Shown here one piece after another: positions 51,475 to 61,567 of a stretch of 61,672 nucleotides of DNA; position 1 is the stretch's first letter, and the number at the start of each line of letters is the position of its first letter. Origin of the DNA: Cytophagaceae bacterium (GTDB lineage: Bacteria > Bacteroidota > Bacteroidia > Cytophagales > Spirosomataceae); the NCBI GenBank assembly GCA_947494535.1, contig CANLVU010000002.1, forward strand, positions 1 to 61,672. Reading direction: 5' to 3'. The notes below the pieces were generated by a model. The model made no database searches. It worked only from the letters and a program-made list of their open reading frames with translations, and was not told where the DNA came from. Both the position numbers and the translations under genes were made by a program.

Positions 51475-53088
51475 TTAGCGATGCTTGTAGAAGAGGAATC
51501 CATTCTCTTCTTTTTGAAAGATCAGGTTTGGGTGATACTTAAACTGATCTTCAGCATCTGTTTTCATAATGAAATAAGCCGGCCTGTCTAGCTTTTTCGC
51601 AGTCAATAATACATCGCCCGCGGGAGTCCCTGCGGGCTTTTGAAAATACAGTAGGTGTGCATAGGACTTGAATCCAACGGGTTCGATGTAGACTTTTTGG
51701 CCAGCCTTCGCAATATAAAAATCAATGACCGTCGCCTGCGTATATCCCTCTATTTTAGGAACTACAATGGCCATATAAGCCATAATCGTAACTAAGGATG
51801 CAGCCATCAAGGTATGCAACTTCTTCGTGAACAAGAAATAAATCACGGCTAAAGCAAACACCAAGCCAATCAAGCACTCCCAGCCCGCCCAATACACTGG
51901 CGCCTGGAGATTTCCTTGCACGAACACATCTTTGATATAAGGAACGATGAGGCCCGCGTTTTGGCCAATTAATGGAACCGCCGTTAACACCGTCGCTAAT
52001 AATAAACCCACAATGCTGATCGCCGTATTATATTTCCAATTAAAACGAAACCCTCCTGCCTGCCATTCTTGCAGCACTAGCGCTGAGAAATACGTCAATG
52101 GAATCCAACACATGGACGAATAGTGCACAATTTTTGTCTTCACGATACTAAACAGAATCAAGACCACCCAAAACAAGACTTTCATCCAGTTCGAAAAGTC
52201 CAATTCCTCCCGCTTCCAGCGAAATAAACGAGCCCCCGCCCAAATCGACACGGGGAAACAACCAATCAATAAGACCACAAAATGGTAATAAAAGGGCTGT
52301 CCATGTCCGGCATCCCCCGTAGTCATTAAGCGCACTTGATAGCTAAAGAAGTCCTCAATGATCTGCCAACCAAATTTATAAGCAATCAAACCATACCAAG
52401 CCACAAAGAATAATACGGAGATCAAACCGGCAACCACCGCCCCAATAAACAAACGCTTGTTCACCCGAGACCGGTACAGAATTCCGACGAATAAGAGTGT
52501 CAGAGCCCAGAGGAGCAATGCGGCGGGACCTTTGGTTAACAAGGCTAAACCAATCGAAATACCTGCGAAAATAACATTTCTGAACCGCGTCGAATCCTGA
52601 AAGAATTCTGAAAAGAAATAGACCCCCAGAAAAATCAATAAATTGAAGAGCGGGTCTATGATCCCAGAACTCGCATAGACATGCGGAGTAATGGCCACTA
52701 AGTAGGAAAAAGCCCACAGGTTTCCAAAATTCGCCCCCCAGGTCTTCTTTCCCACGGCATAAAGCGTCCATAAAGTTACTATTCCAATGATTGCATTGGG
52801 AAAACGTGCCGCAAATTCCATCGAAATATCCGACTGACCAGAGAATGAATCAAAAGCCATAAAACTCAAAGCCTGCAGCCAAAGGAACAATGGTGGCTTT
52901 TCCCAAAAGGGCTGAAAATTGATTTGGACACTTAAAAAATCTCCTGTCACAAGCATCTCCCGTGCAGACTCCGCAAAATTCACCTCATCCCAATCAAACA
53001 AATGCGTCGATCCTAAAAAAGGAATATAGACCGCCGCTCCCACGAGCGCCCAGAATAAATAGGGTTTACTTTGAACTGCTCTTAGCAT
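51475..53088 (-). CDS. GT39/ArnT-like membrane glycosyltransferase
   Basis: The 537-residue protein has 11-12 hydrophobic segments and the extracytoplasmic acidic motif FDWDEVNFAESAREML, typical of the PMT/ArnT superfamily that uses polyprenyl-phosphate sugars. FWEKPPLFLWLQAL and YASSGIIDPLFNLL are further family features. The acceptor, possibly lipid A or a protein, cannot be told. The start overlaps the 3' end of the PAP2 gene by 23 nt, which points to a joint role at the membrane. Confidence 0.9.
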   Translation of the reverse strand: MLRAVQSKPYLFWALVGAAVYIPFLGSTHLFDWDEVNFAESAREMLVTGDFLSVQINFQPFWEKPPLFLWLQALSFMAFDSFSGQSDISMEFAARFPNAIIGIVTLWTLYAVGKKTWGANFGNLWAFSYLVAITPHVYASSGIIDPLFNLLIFLGVYFFSEFFQDSTRFRNVIFAGISIGLALLTKGPAALLLWALTLLFVGILYRSRVNKRLFIGAVVAGLISVLFFVAWYGLIAYKFGWQIIEDFFSYQVRLMTTGDAGHGQPFYYHFVVLLIGCFPVSIWAGARLFRWKREELDFSNWMKVLFWVVLILFSIVKTKIVHYSSMCWIPLTYFSALVLQEWQAGGFRFNWKYNTAISIVGLLLATVLTAVPLIGQNAGLIVPYIKDVFVQGNLQAPVYWAGWECLIGLVFALAVIYFLFTKKLHTLMAASLVTIMAYMAIVVPKIEGYTQATVIDFYIAKAGQKVYIEPVGFKSYAHLLYFQKPAGTPAGDVLLTAKKLDRPAYFIMKTDAEDQFKYHPNLIFQKEENGFLFYKHR

Positions 53089-53683
53089 ATTGAATCGAAT
53101 AAAATAAGGCCGAAGAGCCTACTCCGATGGCTGCACCCACCAAGGTGTCCACCGGAAAATGTTGAAATAAATAGACTCTAGAATAGGCAACGCCCACGGC
53201 GATTACCCCTGCTAAGGCTCCCCAAAACCAGCGACGCAAAAGTACCGCCACCCAAAAGAACATAAAAAAGGCCGCCCCCGTATGTCCAGATGGCATCGAA
53301 TTAAATTCACTGATTAAAAGTCCTGGAATGATGTGCCATTTAACACCTGAATTAGCAAAATAGGCCAATGGCCGCAAAGAATCCGTAAAGACAAAATGCT
53401 TTAAAGCCTGAATCAATCCAGTTGACAAGGCATAGGAATAAACGTAGGGCAAAGCGTATTCTTTCTTGAAACGAAACAAATAAATCAAAAACAAGATAGG
53501 CAAAACGACTTCAGCAATAGACGTAAGGGCTTGAAAAGCGATGTCTGCAAAAGCGGAATGAGAACCATTAATCAAAAGCAGCTGATCTAGGCGCTCGAAA
53601 GTACTCACAAAAAGCCAACCCGCTACTTCGTAAAAAATAAAGATCCCTAAAAATGCTTTAACAGCCGGACTCCAATGCTTCAT
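53066..53683 (-). CDS. PAP2-family membrane phosphatase
   Basis: The 205-residue protein has six hydrophobic segments. The three PAP2 motifs are visible: KHFVFTDSLRP, SMPSGHTGA and SRVYLFQHFPVD. Members dephosphorylate lipid phosphates such as undecaprenyl diphosphate or remove lipid A phosphates. The overlap with the ArnT-like gene makes an envelope-lipid substrate likely, which is inference. Confidence 0.92.
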   Translation of the reverse strand: MKHWSPAVKAFLGIFIFYEVAGWLFVSTFERLDQLLLINGSHSAFADIAFQALTSIAEVVLPILFLIYLFRFKKEYALPYVYSYALSTGLIQALKHFVFTDSLRPLAYFANSGVKWHIIPGLLISEFNSMPSGHTGAAFFMFFWVAVLLRRWFWGALAGVIAVGVAYSRVYLFQHFPVDTLVGAAIGVGSSALFYSIQYAKSSSK

Positions 53684-53771
53684 GCCTCGAAATTACGAAT
53701 TTGTTCAGCGCAACTATTGCTGTTTTCGAATATTTTCGTAATTTCGCATTCTTTTTTACCCAAGAGTGAAA

Positions 53772-54311
53772 ATGAACGTCCTAGAAGCATACCAGATACC
53801 TATACTTTCTTTAGAGGATAAAGTATACCCGTATTCCTTCACCGGAAACGACGAATTTTTCGCTGCTTTCGAGCAGGAATGGGTCCAAAAAGGCGAATTT
53901 AACGCAAAAGCGACGTTAGATAAATCGGCCACCATGATTCAGGTTAGACTGGAAATTGACGGCTATTTGAAATTAATTTGTGACCGTTCGAATGAGGAAT
54001 TTAATTTCCCTATTCACTTAGATGAGAAAATCATTTATAAATATGCGGACCACAACGAAGACATGGGAAATAATTTGTTCTTATTGGACAGAAAGTCTCC
54101 TAAATTAGATTTATCGCAAGATTTATTTGATTTCATTGCCTTGCAGGTGCCTATGAAAAAATTGCACCCTCGGTTTGTGAAGCCTTTAGAGGATCATGTA
54201 GACGGGGAGTTAATTTATACAACGAACCCTGAAGATGAAAATAAAGCCGATCAGGAGCCAGAAATGGATCCGAGATGGGCAGCATTAAAAAAATTAATAG
54301 ACAATAATTAA
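53772..54311 (+). CDS. YceD/DUF177 family protein
   Basis: The ATG at 53772 is preferred over a GTG two codons upstream and gives 179 residues. The protein has the DUF177 features of a folded N-domain and RLEIDGYLKLICDRSNEEF in place of the usual CxR...C region, then LDLSQDLFDFIALQVPMKKLHP. It is placed directly before rpmF, as in many bacteria, where it is thought to take part in 23S rRNA/ribosome biogenesis. The acidic C-terminus ends 14 nt before rpmF. Confidence 0.88.
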   Translation: MNVLEAYQIPILSLEDKVYPYSFTGNDEFFAAFEQEWVQKGEFNAKATLDKSATMIQVRLEIDGYLKLICDRSNEEFNFPIHLDEKIIYKYADHNEDMGNNLFLLDRKSPKLDLSQDLFDFIALQVPMKKLHPRFVKPLEDHVDGELIYTTNPEDENKADQEPEMDPRWAALKKLIDNN

Positions 54312-54325
54312 TAAATAACAATACC

Positions 54326-54517
54326 ATGGCACATCCTAAAAGAAAAATCTCTACTACTCGTCGTGATACAAGAAGAGCGCATGATTTCGGAACTCCTAAG
54401 CATTTAGGTGTAGATCCACAAACAGGCGAAACACACCTTTACCACCGTGCTCACGTACATGAAGGTAACTTGTTCTACAAAGGAAAAATGATCGTAGAAG
54501 GATTCACGGTTAAGTAA
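54326..54517 (+). CDS. rpmF: 50S ribosomal protein L32
   Basis: The 63-residue basic protein starts MAHPKRKISTTRRDTRRAHDF, the standard L32 N-terminus. It contains no Cys, so it is the zinc-free form. The gene lies between yceD and plsX, the classical order that ties ribosome and lipid synthesis. Confidence 0.97.
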   Translation: MAHPKRKISTTRRDTRRAHDFGTPKHLGVDPQTGETHLYHRAHVHEGNLFYKGKMIVEGFTVK

Positions 54518-54544
54518 TTCCCTGATTGACTGCAGCTTTACACC

Positions 54545-54567
54545 TTTTTTCAGCGAACCTGAAAAAA
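54545..54567. other. 9-bp inverted repeat downstream of rpmF
   Basis: TTTTTTCAG (54545-54553) and CTGAAAAAA (54559-54567) are exact complements around a 5-nt loop. The T-run is on the wrong side for a plus-strand terminator. It may be a 3' RNA-stability hairpin for yceD-rpmF; no other role can be supported. Confidence 0.45.
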
Positions 54568-54604
54568 TCCCGTTAAAATGCTATTTTTTGACTAAATTTA
54601 ATGC

Positions 54605-54612
54605 TATTTTTG
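54605..54612 (+). promoter_or_regulatory. -7 promoter element for plsX
   Basis: TATTTTTG is an exact TAnnTTTG match, 30 bp before the plsX ATG, showing that plsX-fabH can be transcribed apart from rpmF. Confidence 0.58.
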
Positions 54613-54642
54613 CCAAAAGCTTTAGTAATTAAACATAATTAA

Positions 54643-55587
54643 ATGAAAATAGCCGTTGATGTGATGGGTGGGGATTATGCTCCAGAAGCTGTATTAGAAG
54701 GAATACTTTTATCGTTACCAAGTCTTTCAAACGACGACACCATATTAGCCGTAGGTCCTCAGGACACCATTGAACAATTATTAGCGAAACACGGGTATGC
54801 AGGCAAGCAAATTGCTATCATTCCTGCAGACCAAGTGATTGAAATGGGGGAACATCCGACCAAGGCACTATCTCAAAAACCCAATTCCAGCATCGGAGTT
54901 GGGTTTCATCTTTTAAAAGAAGGCAAAGCAGACGTCTTTGCTTCTGCAGGAAATACCGGCGCGATGATGGTCGGATCTTTATTTTCTGTGAAAACCATCG
55001 AAGGAATTTCTCGCCCAGCTATTGCTGGTTTCGTTCCGCAAGAGGACGGCTCCTATGCTTTAATGCTGGATATTGGTGCGAATGCAGATTGCAAGCCCGA
55101 GATGCTAGACCAATTTGCTCTTTTAGGATCGGTGTACTTTGAAGCGACGACTGGCAAGAAAGCGCCTCGAGTGGGTTTGATGAACATAGGTGAAGAAGAG
55201 CAGAAAGGAAGTATCTTAACGCTTGCGACCCATGCCCTTTTAAAAGAGAATAAGAAGATCAACTTCATTGGCAATTTAGAGGGAAAAGACTTCTTTAAGA
55301 ATAAAGCAGACGTCATTGTTACGGATGGATTTACGGGCAACATTATTTTGAAGATGGGGGAATCCCTGTACAAGATCATGAAAGACCAAGGAATCACGAA
55401 TGACTTTTTAGAAAATACGAATTACGAAAAATACGGCGGTAGCCCGATCATCGGGATTAATGGGAATGTGATTATTGCACATGGGGCGTCAAGTCCTTTG
55501 GCAATTAAAAACATGATTAAACTTTGTAGATCCGTTGTAGAATCAGATGTTTGCGGGAAGATTAAGGCCGCCATCGAGAACAAATAA
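54643..55587 (+). CDS. plsX: Phosphate acyltransferase PlsX
   Basis: PlsX converts acyl-ACP to acyl-phosphate for PlsY. The 314-residue protein starts [22 protein letters not shown] and shows [33 protein letters not shown] and [16 protein letters not shown], all characteristic. It lies 5 nt before fabH. Confidence 0.98.
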   Translation: MKIAVDVMGGDYAPEAVLEGILLSLPSLSNDDTILAVGPQDTIEQLLAKHGYAGKQIAIIPADQVIEMGEHPTKALSQKPNSSIGVGFHLLKEGKADVFASAGNTGAMMVGSLFSVKTIEGISRPAIAGFVPQEDGSYALMLDIGANADCKPEMLDQFALLGSVYFEATTGKKAPRVGLMNIGEEEQKGSILTLATHALLKENKKINFIGNLEGKDFFKNKADVIVTDGFTGNIILKMGESLYKIMKDQGITNDFLENTNYEKYGGSPIIGINGNVIIAHGASSPLAIKNMIKLCRSVVESDVCGKIKAAIENK

Positions 55588-55592
55588 TCATT

Positions 55593-56594
55593 ATGAGCCA
55601 AAAAATAAGTGCAGCCATTACCGGAGTAGCAGGATATGTACCGGATTATGTGCTGACGAATCAAGAATTAGAAAAAATCATTGACACGAACGACGAGTGG
55701 ATCACCTCTCGCACCGGCATCAAAGAAAGACGTATTTTGAAAGGCGAAGGCCTGGGAACGTCCTTTATGGGGGCTAAAGCGGTGGAGGATCTCTTGAGGA
55801 AAACCAATACCAAGCCAGAAGAAGTCGATATGGTTATCTGCGCGACGGTCACTCCTGATTACTTTTTCCCTTCCGCTTCGAATTTAATCTGCAAGGCAGT
55901 AGGCATCCGTGAAACGGCTTCCTTTGACTTAGCAGCAGCTTGTTCAGGTTTCTTAAACGCCTTGGGTGCAGGTACTGCCTTCATCGAATCAGGTCGTTAC
56001 AAAAAAATTGTCGTTGTGGGTGCGGATAAAATGTCTTCGATTGTAGATTATACGGATCGTACGACGTGCATTCTTTTTGGGGATGGAGCTGGTGCGGTGA
56101 TGTTAGAGCCTAATTACGAAGGTTTGGGAGTACAAGACTTCATCTTAAAATCAGACGGAGATGGCTGCGAAGCCCTAATGCAAAAAGGGGGCGGAAGCGC
56201 TTATCCTCCTACGATTCAATCGGTAGAAGAAAAATGGCATTATATTCGCCAAGAAGGGCAATCCGTATTTAAATTTGCGGTGACTCGAATGGCGGATGTT
56301 TCAGAAGAAATTATGAAGCGCAACCACTTAACTGGAGATGATATTAAATATCTAGTGCCTCACCAGGCAAATAAGCGTATCATTGATGCGACGGCAAACC
56401 GAATGGGTGTAAGCGATGATAAGGTGATGTTGAATATCCAAAAATATGGAAATACAACGGCGGCGACGATTCCGCTTTGTCTTTGGGATTACGAAAACAA
56501 ACTAAATAAAGGAGATAATCTGATCTTAGCAGCCTTCGGTGGAGGTTTTACGTGGGGATCAGCTTACGTTAAATGGGCATACGACCCTAAATAA
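55593..56594 (+). CDS. fabH: 3-oxoacyl-ACP synthase III
   Basis: FabH starts fatty-acid synthesis from acetyl-CoA and malonyl-ACP. The catalytic Cys117 is in [14 protein letters not shown], the His in [13 protein letters not shown] and the Asn in [12 protein letters not shown]. The 333-residue length is normal. It is followed 6 nt later by efp. Confidence 0.98.
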   Translation: MSQKISAAITGVAGYVPDYVLTNQELEKIIDTNDEWITSRTGIKERRILKGEGLGTSFMGAKAVEDLLRKTNTKPEEVDMVICATVTPDYFFPSASNLICKAVGIRETASFDLAAACSGFLNALGAGTAFIESGRYKKIVVVGADKMSSIVDYTDRTTCILFGDGAGAVMLEPNYEGLGVQDFILKSDGDGCEALMQKGGGSAYPPTIQSVEEKWHYIRQEGQSVFKFAVTRMADVSEEIMKRNHLTGDDIKYLVPHQANKRIIDATANRMGVSDDKVMLNIQKYGNTTAATIPLCLWDYENKLNKGDNLILAAFGGGFTWGSAYVKWAYDPK

Positions 56595-56600
56595 TTAAAA

Positions 56601-57164
56601 ATGGCAACTACAGCAGACATTAAAAATGGGTTAGTGATTAAATACAATGACGATTTATATTCGATCATTGAATTCCTTCACGTAAAACCAGGTAAAGGAC
56701 CGGCTTTTGTTCGAACTAAATTACGTTCCTTAACTTCTGGAAAAGTAATCGATAACACGTTTAACTCAGGAGTAGCGATCTATCCCGTGCGTGTAGAACG
56801 CAGAAAATTCCAATTCATTTACAAAGATGAGTTTGGCTATAACTTTATGGATCAAGAATCCTTCGAGCAAATTCTTTTAAACGAGAATTTATGTGTGATG
56901 GCTGATTTGATGAAAGAAGGACAAGAAGTAGAGATTTTGATCAACACCGAAAACGATGCTGCTTTATCTTGTGAATTGCCTCCATTCGTAGAATTAAAGG
57001 TAACTTACACAGAGCCAGGCGTTCGTGGCGATACGGCTAACTCCCCTAAGAAACCAGCCACGGTAGAAACAGGAGCGACGATTACCGTGCCTATTTTCAT
57101 CGAGCAAGATGAAGTGATAAAAGTAGATACAAGAACCTATTCATACGCTGAGCGTGTAAAATAA
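56601..57164 (+). CDS. efp: Translation elongation factor P
   Basis: EF-P relieves ribosome stalling at polyproline. The 187-residue protein has three OB/KOW-type domains and the tip loop VKPGKGPAFVRTK with Lys32 as the residue that is modified in some bacteria. The modifying enzyme is not seen here. The C-terminal domain is recognised by TVETGATITVPIFIEQDEVIKVDTRTYSYAERVK, read in two overlapping parts. It belongs to the plsX-fabH-efp-accB-accC run. Confidence 0.97.
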   Translation: MATTADIKNGLVIKYNDDLYSIIEFLHVKPGKGPAFVRTKLRSLTSGKVIDNTFNSGVAIYPVRVERRKFQFIYKDEFGYNFMDQESFEQILLNENLCVMADLMKEGQEVEILINTENDAALSCELPPFVELKVTYTEPGVRGDTANSPKKPATVETGATITVPIFIEQDEVIKVDTRTYSYAERVK

Positions 57165-57169
57165 TTAGC

Positions 57170-57177
57170 TACCTTTG
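57170..57177 (+). promoter_or_regulatory. -7 promoter element for accBC
   Basis: TACCTTTG is an exact TAnnTTTG match between efp and accB, 23 bp before the accB ATG. Confidence 0.58.
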
Positions 57178-57200
57178 TAGCGTTTAATTAACAAAAAAGA

Positions 57201-57656
57201 ATGGATACTAAAGAAATTCAGCGATTACTAGATTACATCGCAAAGTCTCCGCTAGCTGAGGTTAGCATCGAAACAGAGGGTTTAAAGGTCTCTGTTAAGA
57301 AATTTAGCGAAGCAGCTCCAGTCGTTTCAGTTGTGGCGGCAGCACCAGCAGCGGCGCCAGTGGCAGTCGCGGCAGCTGCACCAGTTGCGGCGGCTCCAGC
57401 TCCGGCTGCAGATAACTTATACACAGTTAAATCACCTATGATCGGTACATTCTACCGTGCAGCTGGTCCAGATAAAGATAATTTCGTGGAAGTAGGATCA
57501 GAAATCGCTCCGGGCAAAACCGTTTGTGTGATCGAAGCGATGAAATTGTTTAACGAAATCGATTCAGAGATCTCTGGAAAGATCGTTAAAATCTTAGTTG
57601 ATAATGCTAGTCCAGTAGAATTTGATCAACCTTTATTCTTGGTTGAAAAAGCGTAA
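57201..57656 (+). CDS. accB: Biotin carboxyl carrier protein of acetyl-CoA carboxylase
   Basis: The 151-residue protein has an N-terminal acidic helix, a flexible Ala/Pro/Val linker (about residues 39-70) and the biotinyl domain with the biotin-accepting Lys115 in CVIEAMKLFNEI. The loop PMIGTFYRAAGPDKDNFVEVG is the AccB thumb region. It is followed 3 nt later by accC. Confidence 0.97.
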   Translation: MDTKEIQRLLDYIAKSPLAEVSIETEGLKVSVKKFSEAAPVVSVVAAAPAAAPVAVAAAAPVAAAPAPAADNLYTVKSPMIGTFYRAAGPDKDNFVEVGSEIAPGKTVCVIEAMKLFNEIDSEISGKIVKILVDNASPVEFDQPLFLVEKA

Positions 57657-57659
57657 TCT

Positions 57660-59003
57660 ATGTTTAAAAAGATATTAATAGCGAATCGCGGGGAAATTGC
57701 CTTGCGAATTATTCGGACTTGTAAGGAGATGGGCATCAAAACGGTGGCTGTTTTCTCTACCGCCGATCGCGACAGTTTACACGTTCGCTTTGCGGATGAG
57801 GCCGTTTGTATCGGACCTCCGCCCAGCAGACAATCTTATTTGAGTATTCCGGCGATCATTTCGGCTGCAGAAGTAACTGGAGCAGATGCGATCCACCCAG
57901 GATACGGTTTCCTTTCAGAAAACGCAGAATTCTCTCGCATTTGTTCAGAACATGGGATTAAATTCATTGGTGCTTCGGCAGAGATGATTAATTCGATGGG
58001 GGATAAAGCGACGGCGAAAGACACGATGAAAAAGGCAGGAGTTCCGGTTATTCCCGGTTCTGATGGCTTAATCGATACGGTAGAGGAAGCGAAAGAATTA
58101 GCTAAAACCATTAAATACCCGGTGATCATCAAAGCTACAGCTGGTGGTGGTGGCCGTGGTATGCGTATCATTCGCGATGAGTCTGAATTTGACAAATTGT
58201 GGGAAGACGCGAAAATGGAATCAGCGGCTGCTTTTGGAAACGATGCCATGTACATGGAGAAATTTGTAGAGGAGCCTCGTCACATTGAAATCCAAATCGT
58301 GGGAGATAAATTTGGCAAAGCTTGTCACTTATCTGAACGCGATTGCTCGATTCAACGTCGCCACCAAAAATTGTGCGAAGAAACTCCTTCCCCTGCCCTT
58401 TCAGACGAATTACGTAAGAAAATGGGGGATGCTGCGATCGCAGGTGCGACTGCTATCGGTTACGAAGGTGCTGGAACCATTGAGTTCTTAGTGGACAAAA
58501 ATGGGGATTTCTACTTCATGGAGATGAATACCCGTATCCAAGTAGAGCACCCGATTACAGAAGAAGTAACGGATTTTGATTTAATTAAGGAGCAAATTAA
58601 GGTCGCAGCGGGCATTCCGATTTCGGGCCAAAACTACTTCCCTAAATTATTCGCTCTAGAATGCCGTATTAATGCGGAGGATCCAGCGAACGGTTTCCGT
58701 CCATCACCAGGAAAGATCACAAATCTTCACCTTCCGGGCGGTCACGGCGTTCGGATTGACTCACACGTTTATTCTGGTTACACGATTCCACCTAATTACG
58801 ATTCGATGATTGCTAAGGTGATCGTTTCAGGCCAAAGCCGTGAAGAGGTTTTACTTCGCATGAAACGTGCTTTGCAAGAATTCGTGATTGAGGGCATCAA
58901 AACAACGATTCCATTCCACATCAAATTAATGGATGATCCGACCTTCAAATCGGGTCAATTCACCACTGCTTTTATGGACAGTTTCGATTTGAGTGACTTA
59001 TAA
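57660..59003 (+). CDS. accC: Biotin carboxylase subunit of acetyl-CoA carboxylase
   Basis: AccC carboxylates biotin on AccB with ATP and bicarbonate. The 447-residue protein begins [25 protein letters not shown] and has the ATP-grasp motif [13 protein letters not shown], the [15 protein letters not shown] loop and [18 protein letters not shown]. The carboxyltransferase genes accA and accD are not in the window. It ends before a strong terminator. Confidence 0.98.
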   Translation: MFKKILIANRGEIALRIIRTCKEMGIKTVAVFSTADRDSLHVRFADEAVCIGPPPSRQSYLSIPAIISAAEVTGADAIHPGYGFLSENAEFSRICSEHGIKFIGASAEMINSMGDKATAKDTMKKAGVPVIPGSDGLIDTVEEAKELAKTIKYPVIIKATAGGGGRGMRIIRDESEFDKLWEDAKMESAAAFGNDAMYMEKFVEEPRHIEIQIVGDKFGKACHLSERDCSIQRRHQKLCEETPSPALSDELRKKMGDAAIAGATAIGYEGAGTIEFLVDKNGDFYFMEMNTRIQVEHPITEEVTDFDLIKEQIKVAAGIPISGQNYFPKLFALECRINAEDPANGFRPSPGKITNLHLPGGHGVRIDSHVYSGYTIPPNYDSMIAKVIVSGQSREEVLLRMKRALQEFVIEGIKTTIPFHIKLMDDPTFKSGQFTTAFMDSFDLSDL

Positions 59004-59024
59004 TTTAACCCCATCCGGGTATTG

Positions 59025-59052
59025 AAAAAGGAGGCTCGATGGCCTCCTTTTT
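59025..59052. terminator. Bidirectional Rho-independent terminator
   Basis: An 11-bp stem (59025-59035 with 59042-59052) with GGAGGC/GCCTCC core and A/T-run ends closes the accC transcript and the convergent outer-membrane protein gene. Confidence 0.9.
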
Positions 59053-59054
59053 TA

Positions 59055-60416
59055 TTAGAAACCTATTTGATATCCGGTGAAGACATCCAATTGTTTGCTA
59101 TTGCTCTGCAAAGCCGTGATGATAGAACCTGAGCCTAGGTAAAAACCCGCCACTCGAATTCCCAATCCGCCATTAATTCCCGTCACCTCATGATTAGTCC
59201 AGGGTGAATAAATTTCAAAGTATTTTGTTTGAAAACGCGGAATGACACTTATCGTATTTGGACTAGTAATCTCCTTATTACCTTCCCCTTGTCGAATGTT
59301 GTATTGTGCGTTCACATCTAGATTCAATCGATTAAGCGCCCTAATAGAGACATAAGCCTGTACAGTTGTAGGCAATTTTATCTGTACATCTGAATTGGAT
59401 TGGTCATCTTTCGTCATATAGCCACTTGAAATTAAAAGCCCCTCCAATTGGGTTAAGCTGGAAATAGTCGCCAGACTAAATAAATTAAATCCTGGCTTAG
59501 CCGCAGTAGGAGCCGGAATATTAACATCATAATCAACTACATTGATTTTTTTTGCTTGATAGGTCAAGCTACCTACATTTTTCACGGACATTCCAGCCTG
59601 GACAAGAGGTATTTTTTTATCATTTAAATAGTGATAAGTAAGGCCAAAATCCACAGCAACTCCACCAAATTCACCCCAAATCGCACTAGTAAAATCACTT
59701 GGATTCGCAAAGCTTTTGGCAAAATTACTCGTATAGCCTAAATTCAACTTAGTCGTTGTATTAATCAAATTAGCCTGCGGCGGAAATAAATTATATTTAA
59801 TGGTTCCCGAAAACTTAGTCAGCCCGATGTTCGCATAGGAAGCCGGGAAGAGAAGCGACAAGGCTAGCCCTGCACTTAATTGATGGTTTGCCTTATCTAT
59901 AATCTTCCGGGAAGCGGCAAAACTAACTTGTCCCCAACTCGATGAGTTAATGCGTTGATTATACCGATTCGACAAGGGAAATGTCCCTAAGGTTAAAAGA
60001 GCATTACTATAAATTGAATTCATTAAATCCACATCTAAATCGACAATATTGGCTTTAAGGAATGCTTTAGTAAGTATACCAAAACCCCATTTCTTATATC
60101 TATATCCAACACTAGGCCCTAAAAATTCAACGTTAACATCTAATGCCAAGGGTGTACCAGAGGAAAAAAGGGCACTTTGCGCTGACTTTCCACTTCTTAT
60201 GTCCGAAATAGACATCTTATTGTTTCCAAAGGAAAAAGAGGTTCCTATTAAATTGAATTCTACCTTATTCGTCAAATTCGTTAATTCAGCAGGATTATAG
60301 GCTGCATTAAACATCCCCACACGTTTCGTAGACATCATTCCTGCGAAATGAACCTGTGCTACCAACGCTTGGCAGGACAATACAAGTAGGAATAGATAGA
60401 CCGTAATTTTTTTCAT
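59055..60416 (-). CDS. Outer-membrane beta-barrel-like protein, possibly DUF5723
   Basis: The start at 60416 gives a signal peptide (MKKITVYLFLLVLSCQALVAQ) and 453 residues. The mature protein begins FAGMMSTKRVGMFNAAYNPAELTN and has long amphipathic strands with VGYRYKKWGFGILTKAFLKANI. It ends VFTGYQIGF, with an aromatic final residue like outer-membrane proteins. The pattern recalls DUF5723/FadL-like Bacteroidota proteins, from memory and not verified. Its operon context is empty: it stands alone between accC and rplM. Confidence 0.75.
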   Translation of the reverse strand: MKKITVYLFLLVLSCQALVAQVHFAGMMSTKRVGMFNAAYNPAELTNLTNKVEFNLIGTSFSFGNNKMSISDIRSGKSAQSALFSSGTPLALDVNVEFLGPSVGYRYKKWGFGILTKAFLKANIVDLDVDLMNSIYSNALLTLGTFPLSNRYNQRINSSSWGQVSFAASRKIIDKANHQLSAGLALSLLFPASYANIGLTKFSGTIKYNLFPPQANLINTTTKLNLGYTSNFAKSFANPSDFTSAIWGEFGGVAVDFGLTYHYLNDKKIPLVQAGMSVKNVGSLTYQAKKINVVDYDVNIPAPTAAKPGFNLFSLATISSLTQLEGLLISSGYMTKDDQSNSDVQIKLPTTVQAYVSIRALNRLNLDVNAQYNIRQGEGNKEITSPNTISVIPRFQTKYFEIYSPWTNHEVTGINGGLGIRVAGFYLGSGSIITALQSNSKQLDVFTGYQIGF

Positions 60417-60494
60417 GGTATGTAAAAGAAATAGAATATAAAGTTCGTTATTTTTCAATTAATTCTTCCGCGCAAAACATTTTAAATTAGACAC

Positions 60495-60525
60495 TTGCAT
60501 ATGAAATGAAGATTTTATAAATTTG
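60495..60525 (+). promoter_or_regulatory. Promoter of the rplM-rpsI transcript
   Basis: TTG at 60495-60497 and TAAATTTG at 60518-60525 are separated by 20 bp, close to the known Bacteroidota -33/-7 spacing. Transcription would start near 60530, leaving a leader of about 110 nt. Confidence 0.65.
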
Positions 60526-60529
60526 CACT

Positions 60530-60641
60530 CCCATTTTTCGATTGAATGCCCGTTTGAAAGATAAAATAGGTCATAATCAATTCCTTTAGACAAATTCCGT
60601 GGTCTAGGTGGAAACGATTCAAACAGTTAAATTATAAACAA
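60530..60641 (+). promoter_or_regulatory. Long 5' leader of rplM, possible autoregulatory RNA
   Basis: The leader between the inferred start site and the GTG codon is about 110 nt and has no ORF. It contains short complementary pieces around TTCCGTGGTCTAGGTGGAAA (60596-60615), where TTCC and GGAA can pair. Ribosomal-protein leaders in front of L13 have been proposed for Bacteroidota, as I recall. I cannot confirm a match. Confidence 0.4.
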
Positions 60642-61085
60642 GTGGATACTTTAAGTTACAAAACCATCTCCGCAAACAAAGCTACTGTACAGAAAGCTTG
60701 GTTTGTTGTAGATGCTGAAAATCAAATTTTAGGACGTGTTTGTTCTGAAATTGCGAAAATCATTCGTGGAAAACACAAGCCTTCTTTTACTCCACACGTT
60801 GATTGTGGCGATCAAGTGATCGTTATCAACGCGGATAAAATTCGCTTAACTGGTAAGAAAATGACAGACAAGGTGTATATCCGTCACACGGGTTACCCAG
60901 GTGGTCAGCGTTTCGCAACTCCACGTGAGGTTTTAGTTAAGAACCCAAGAGGTGTTGTAGAATCAGCAGTAAAAGGTATGTTACCTAAAAACCGTTTAGG
61001 TCGTGAATTATTTCACAACTTATTCGTTTATGCGGGATCAGAACATCCTCATGCAGCTCAACAACCTAAAGTAATTACCTTTTAA
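60642..61085 (+). CDS. rplM: 50S ribosomal protein L13
   Basis: The 147-residue protein starts with a GTG codon ([20 protein letters not shown]). Conserved L13 parts are [39 protein letters not shown] and [15 protein letters not shown]. It is followed by rpsI 14 nt later, the universal L13-S9 pair. Confidence 0.98.
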   Translation: MDTLSYKTISANKATVQKAWFVVDAENQILGRVCSEIAKIIRGKHKPSFTPHVDCGDQVIVINADKIRLTGKKMTDKVYIRHTGYPGGQRFATPREVLVKNPRGVVESAVKGMLPKNRLGRELFHNLFVYAGSEHPHAAQQPKVITF

Positions 61086-61099
61086 CGGACACCAAGAAA

Positions 61100-61489
61100 A
61101 TGGCAGAAATAACAAGTAAAATCGGTAGAAGAAAGACAGCAGTAGCTCGTATTTCCATGACACCAGGTAAAGGCCAGATTAAAATCAACGGCCGTATGTT
61201 AACTGATTACTTTCCATCTGAAATTCTTCAGATTGTTGTTAATCAACCATTCGCTTTAACGAACACAGTAGGTTCATTTGATGTAACAGCTAACGTAGAT
61301 GGCGGTGGTATCAAAGGACAAGCTGAAGCGCTTCGTATGGCGATTTCACGTGCACTTCAAACGCAAGATGCAGAATTACGTTCCCCTTTGAAAAAAGAAG
61401 GATTCTTAACACGTGACCCACGTATGGTGGAGCGTAAGAAACCAGGACGTGCGAAAGCTCGTAAGAAATTCCAGTTCTCTAAGCGTTAA
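61100..61489 (+). CDS. rpsI: 30S ribosomal protein S9
   Basis: The 129-residue protein shows [24 protein letters not shown] at the start and ends with the P-site-contacting basic tail [17 protein letters not shown]. It is followed by a stem-loop before rpsB. Confidence 0.98.
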   Translation: MAEITSKIGRRKTAVARISMTPGKGQIKINGRMLTDYFPSEILQIVVNQPFALTNTVGSFDVTANVDGGGIKGQAEALRMAISRALQTQDAELRSPLKKEGFLTRDPRMVERKKPGRAKARKKFQFSKR

Positions 61490-61498
61490 GATTTGTTC

Positions 61499-61540
61499 GT
61501 GGAAAAGGCTTGTCTGTTGCCGATGCCTTTTCCACCTTTT
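61499..61540 (+). terminator. Terminator or attenuator between rpsI and rpsB
   Basis: An 11-bp perfect stem GTGGAAAAGGC / GCCTTTTCCAC (61499-61509, 61525-61535) with a 15-nt loop is followed by CTTTTT. rpsB starts only 32 nt after the stem and no -7 element lies in that gap, so partial read-through may set the rpsB level. Confidence 0.75.
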
Positions 61541-61567
61541 TATTATTCACACATTTAAACAACCAAA

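Noticed and set aside
54545-54567. Inverted repeat after rpmF as a plus-strand terminator
   Set aside because: The T-run is on the 5' arm and the 3' arm ends in A, so it does not have the terminator form on the plus strand.
57233-57424. Ala/Thr-rich minus-strand ORF opposite accB
   Set aside because: It is the complement of the Ala/Pro/Val linker of AccB; low-complexity sequence keeps the other frame open.
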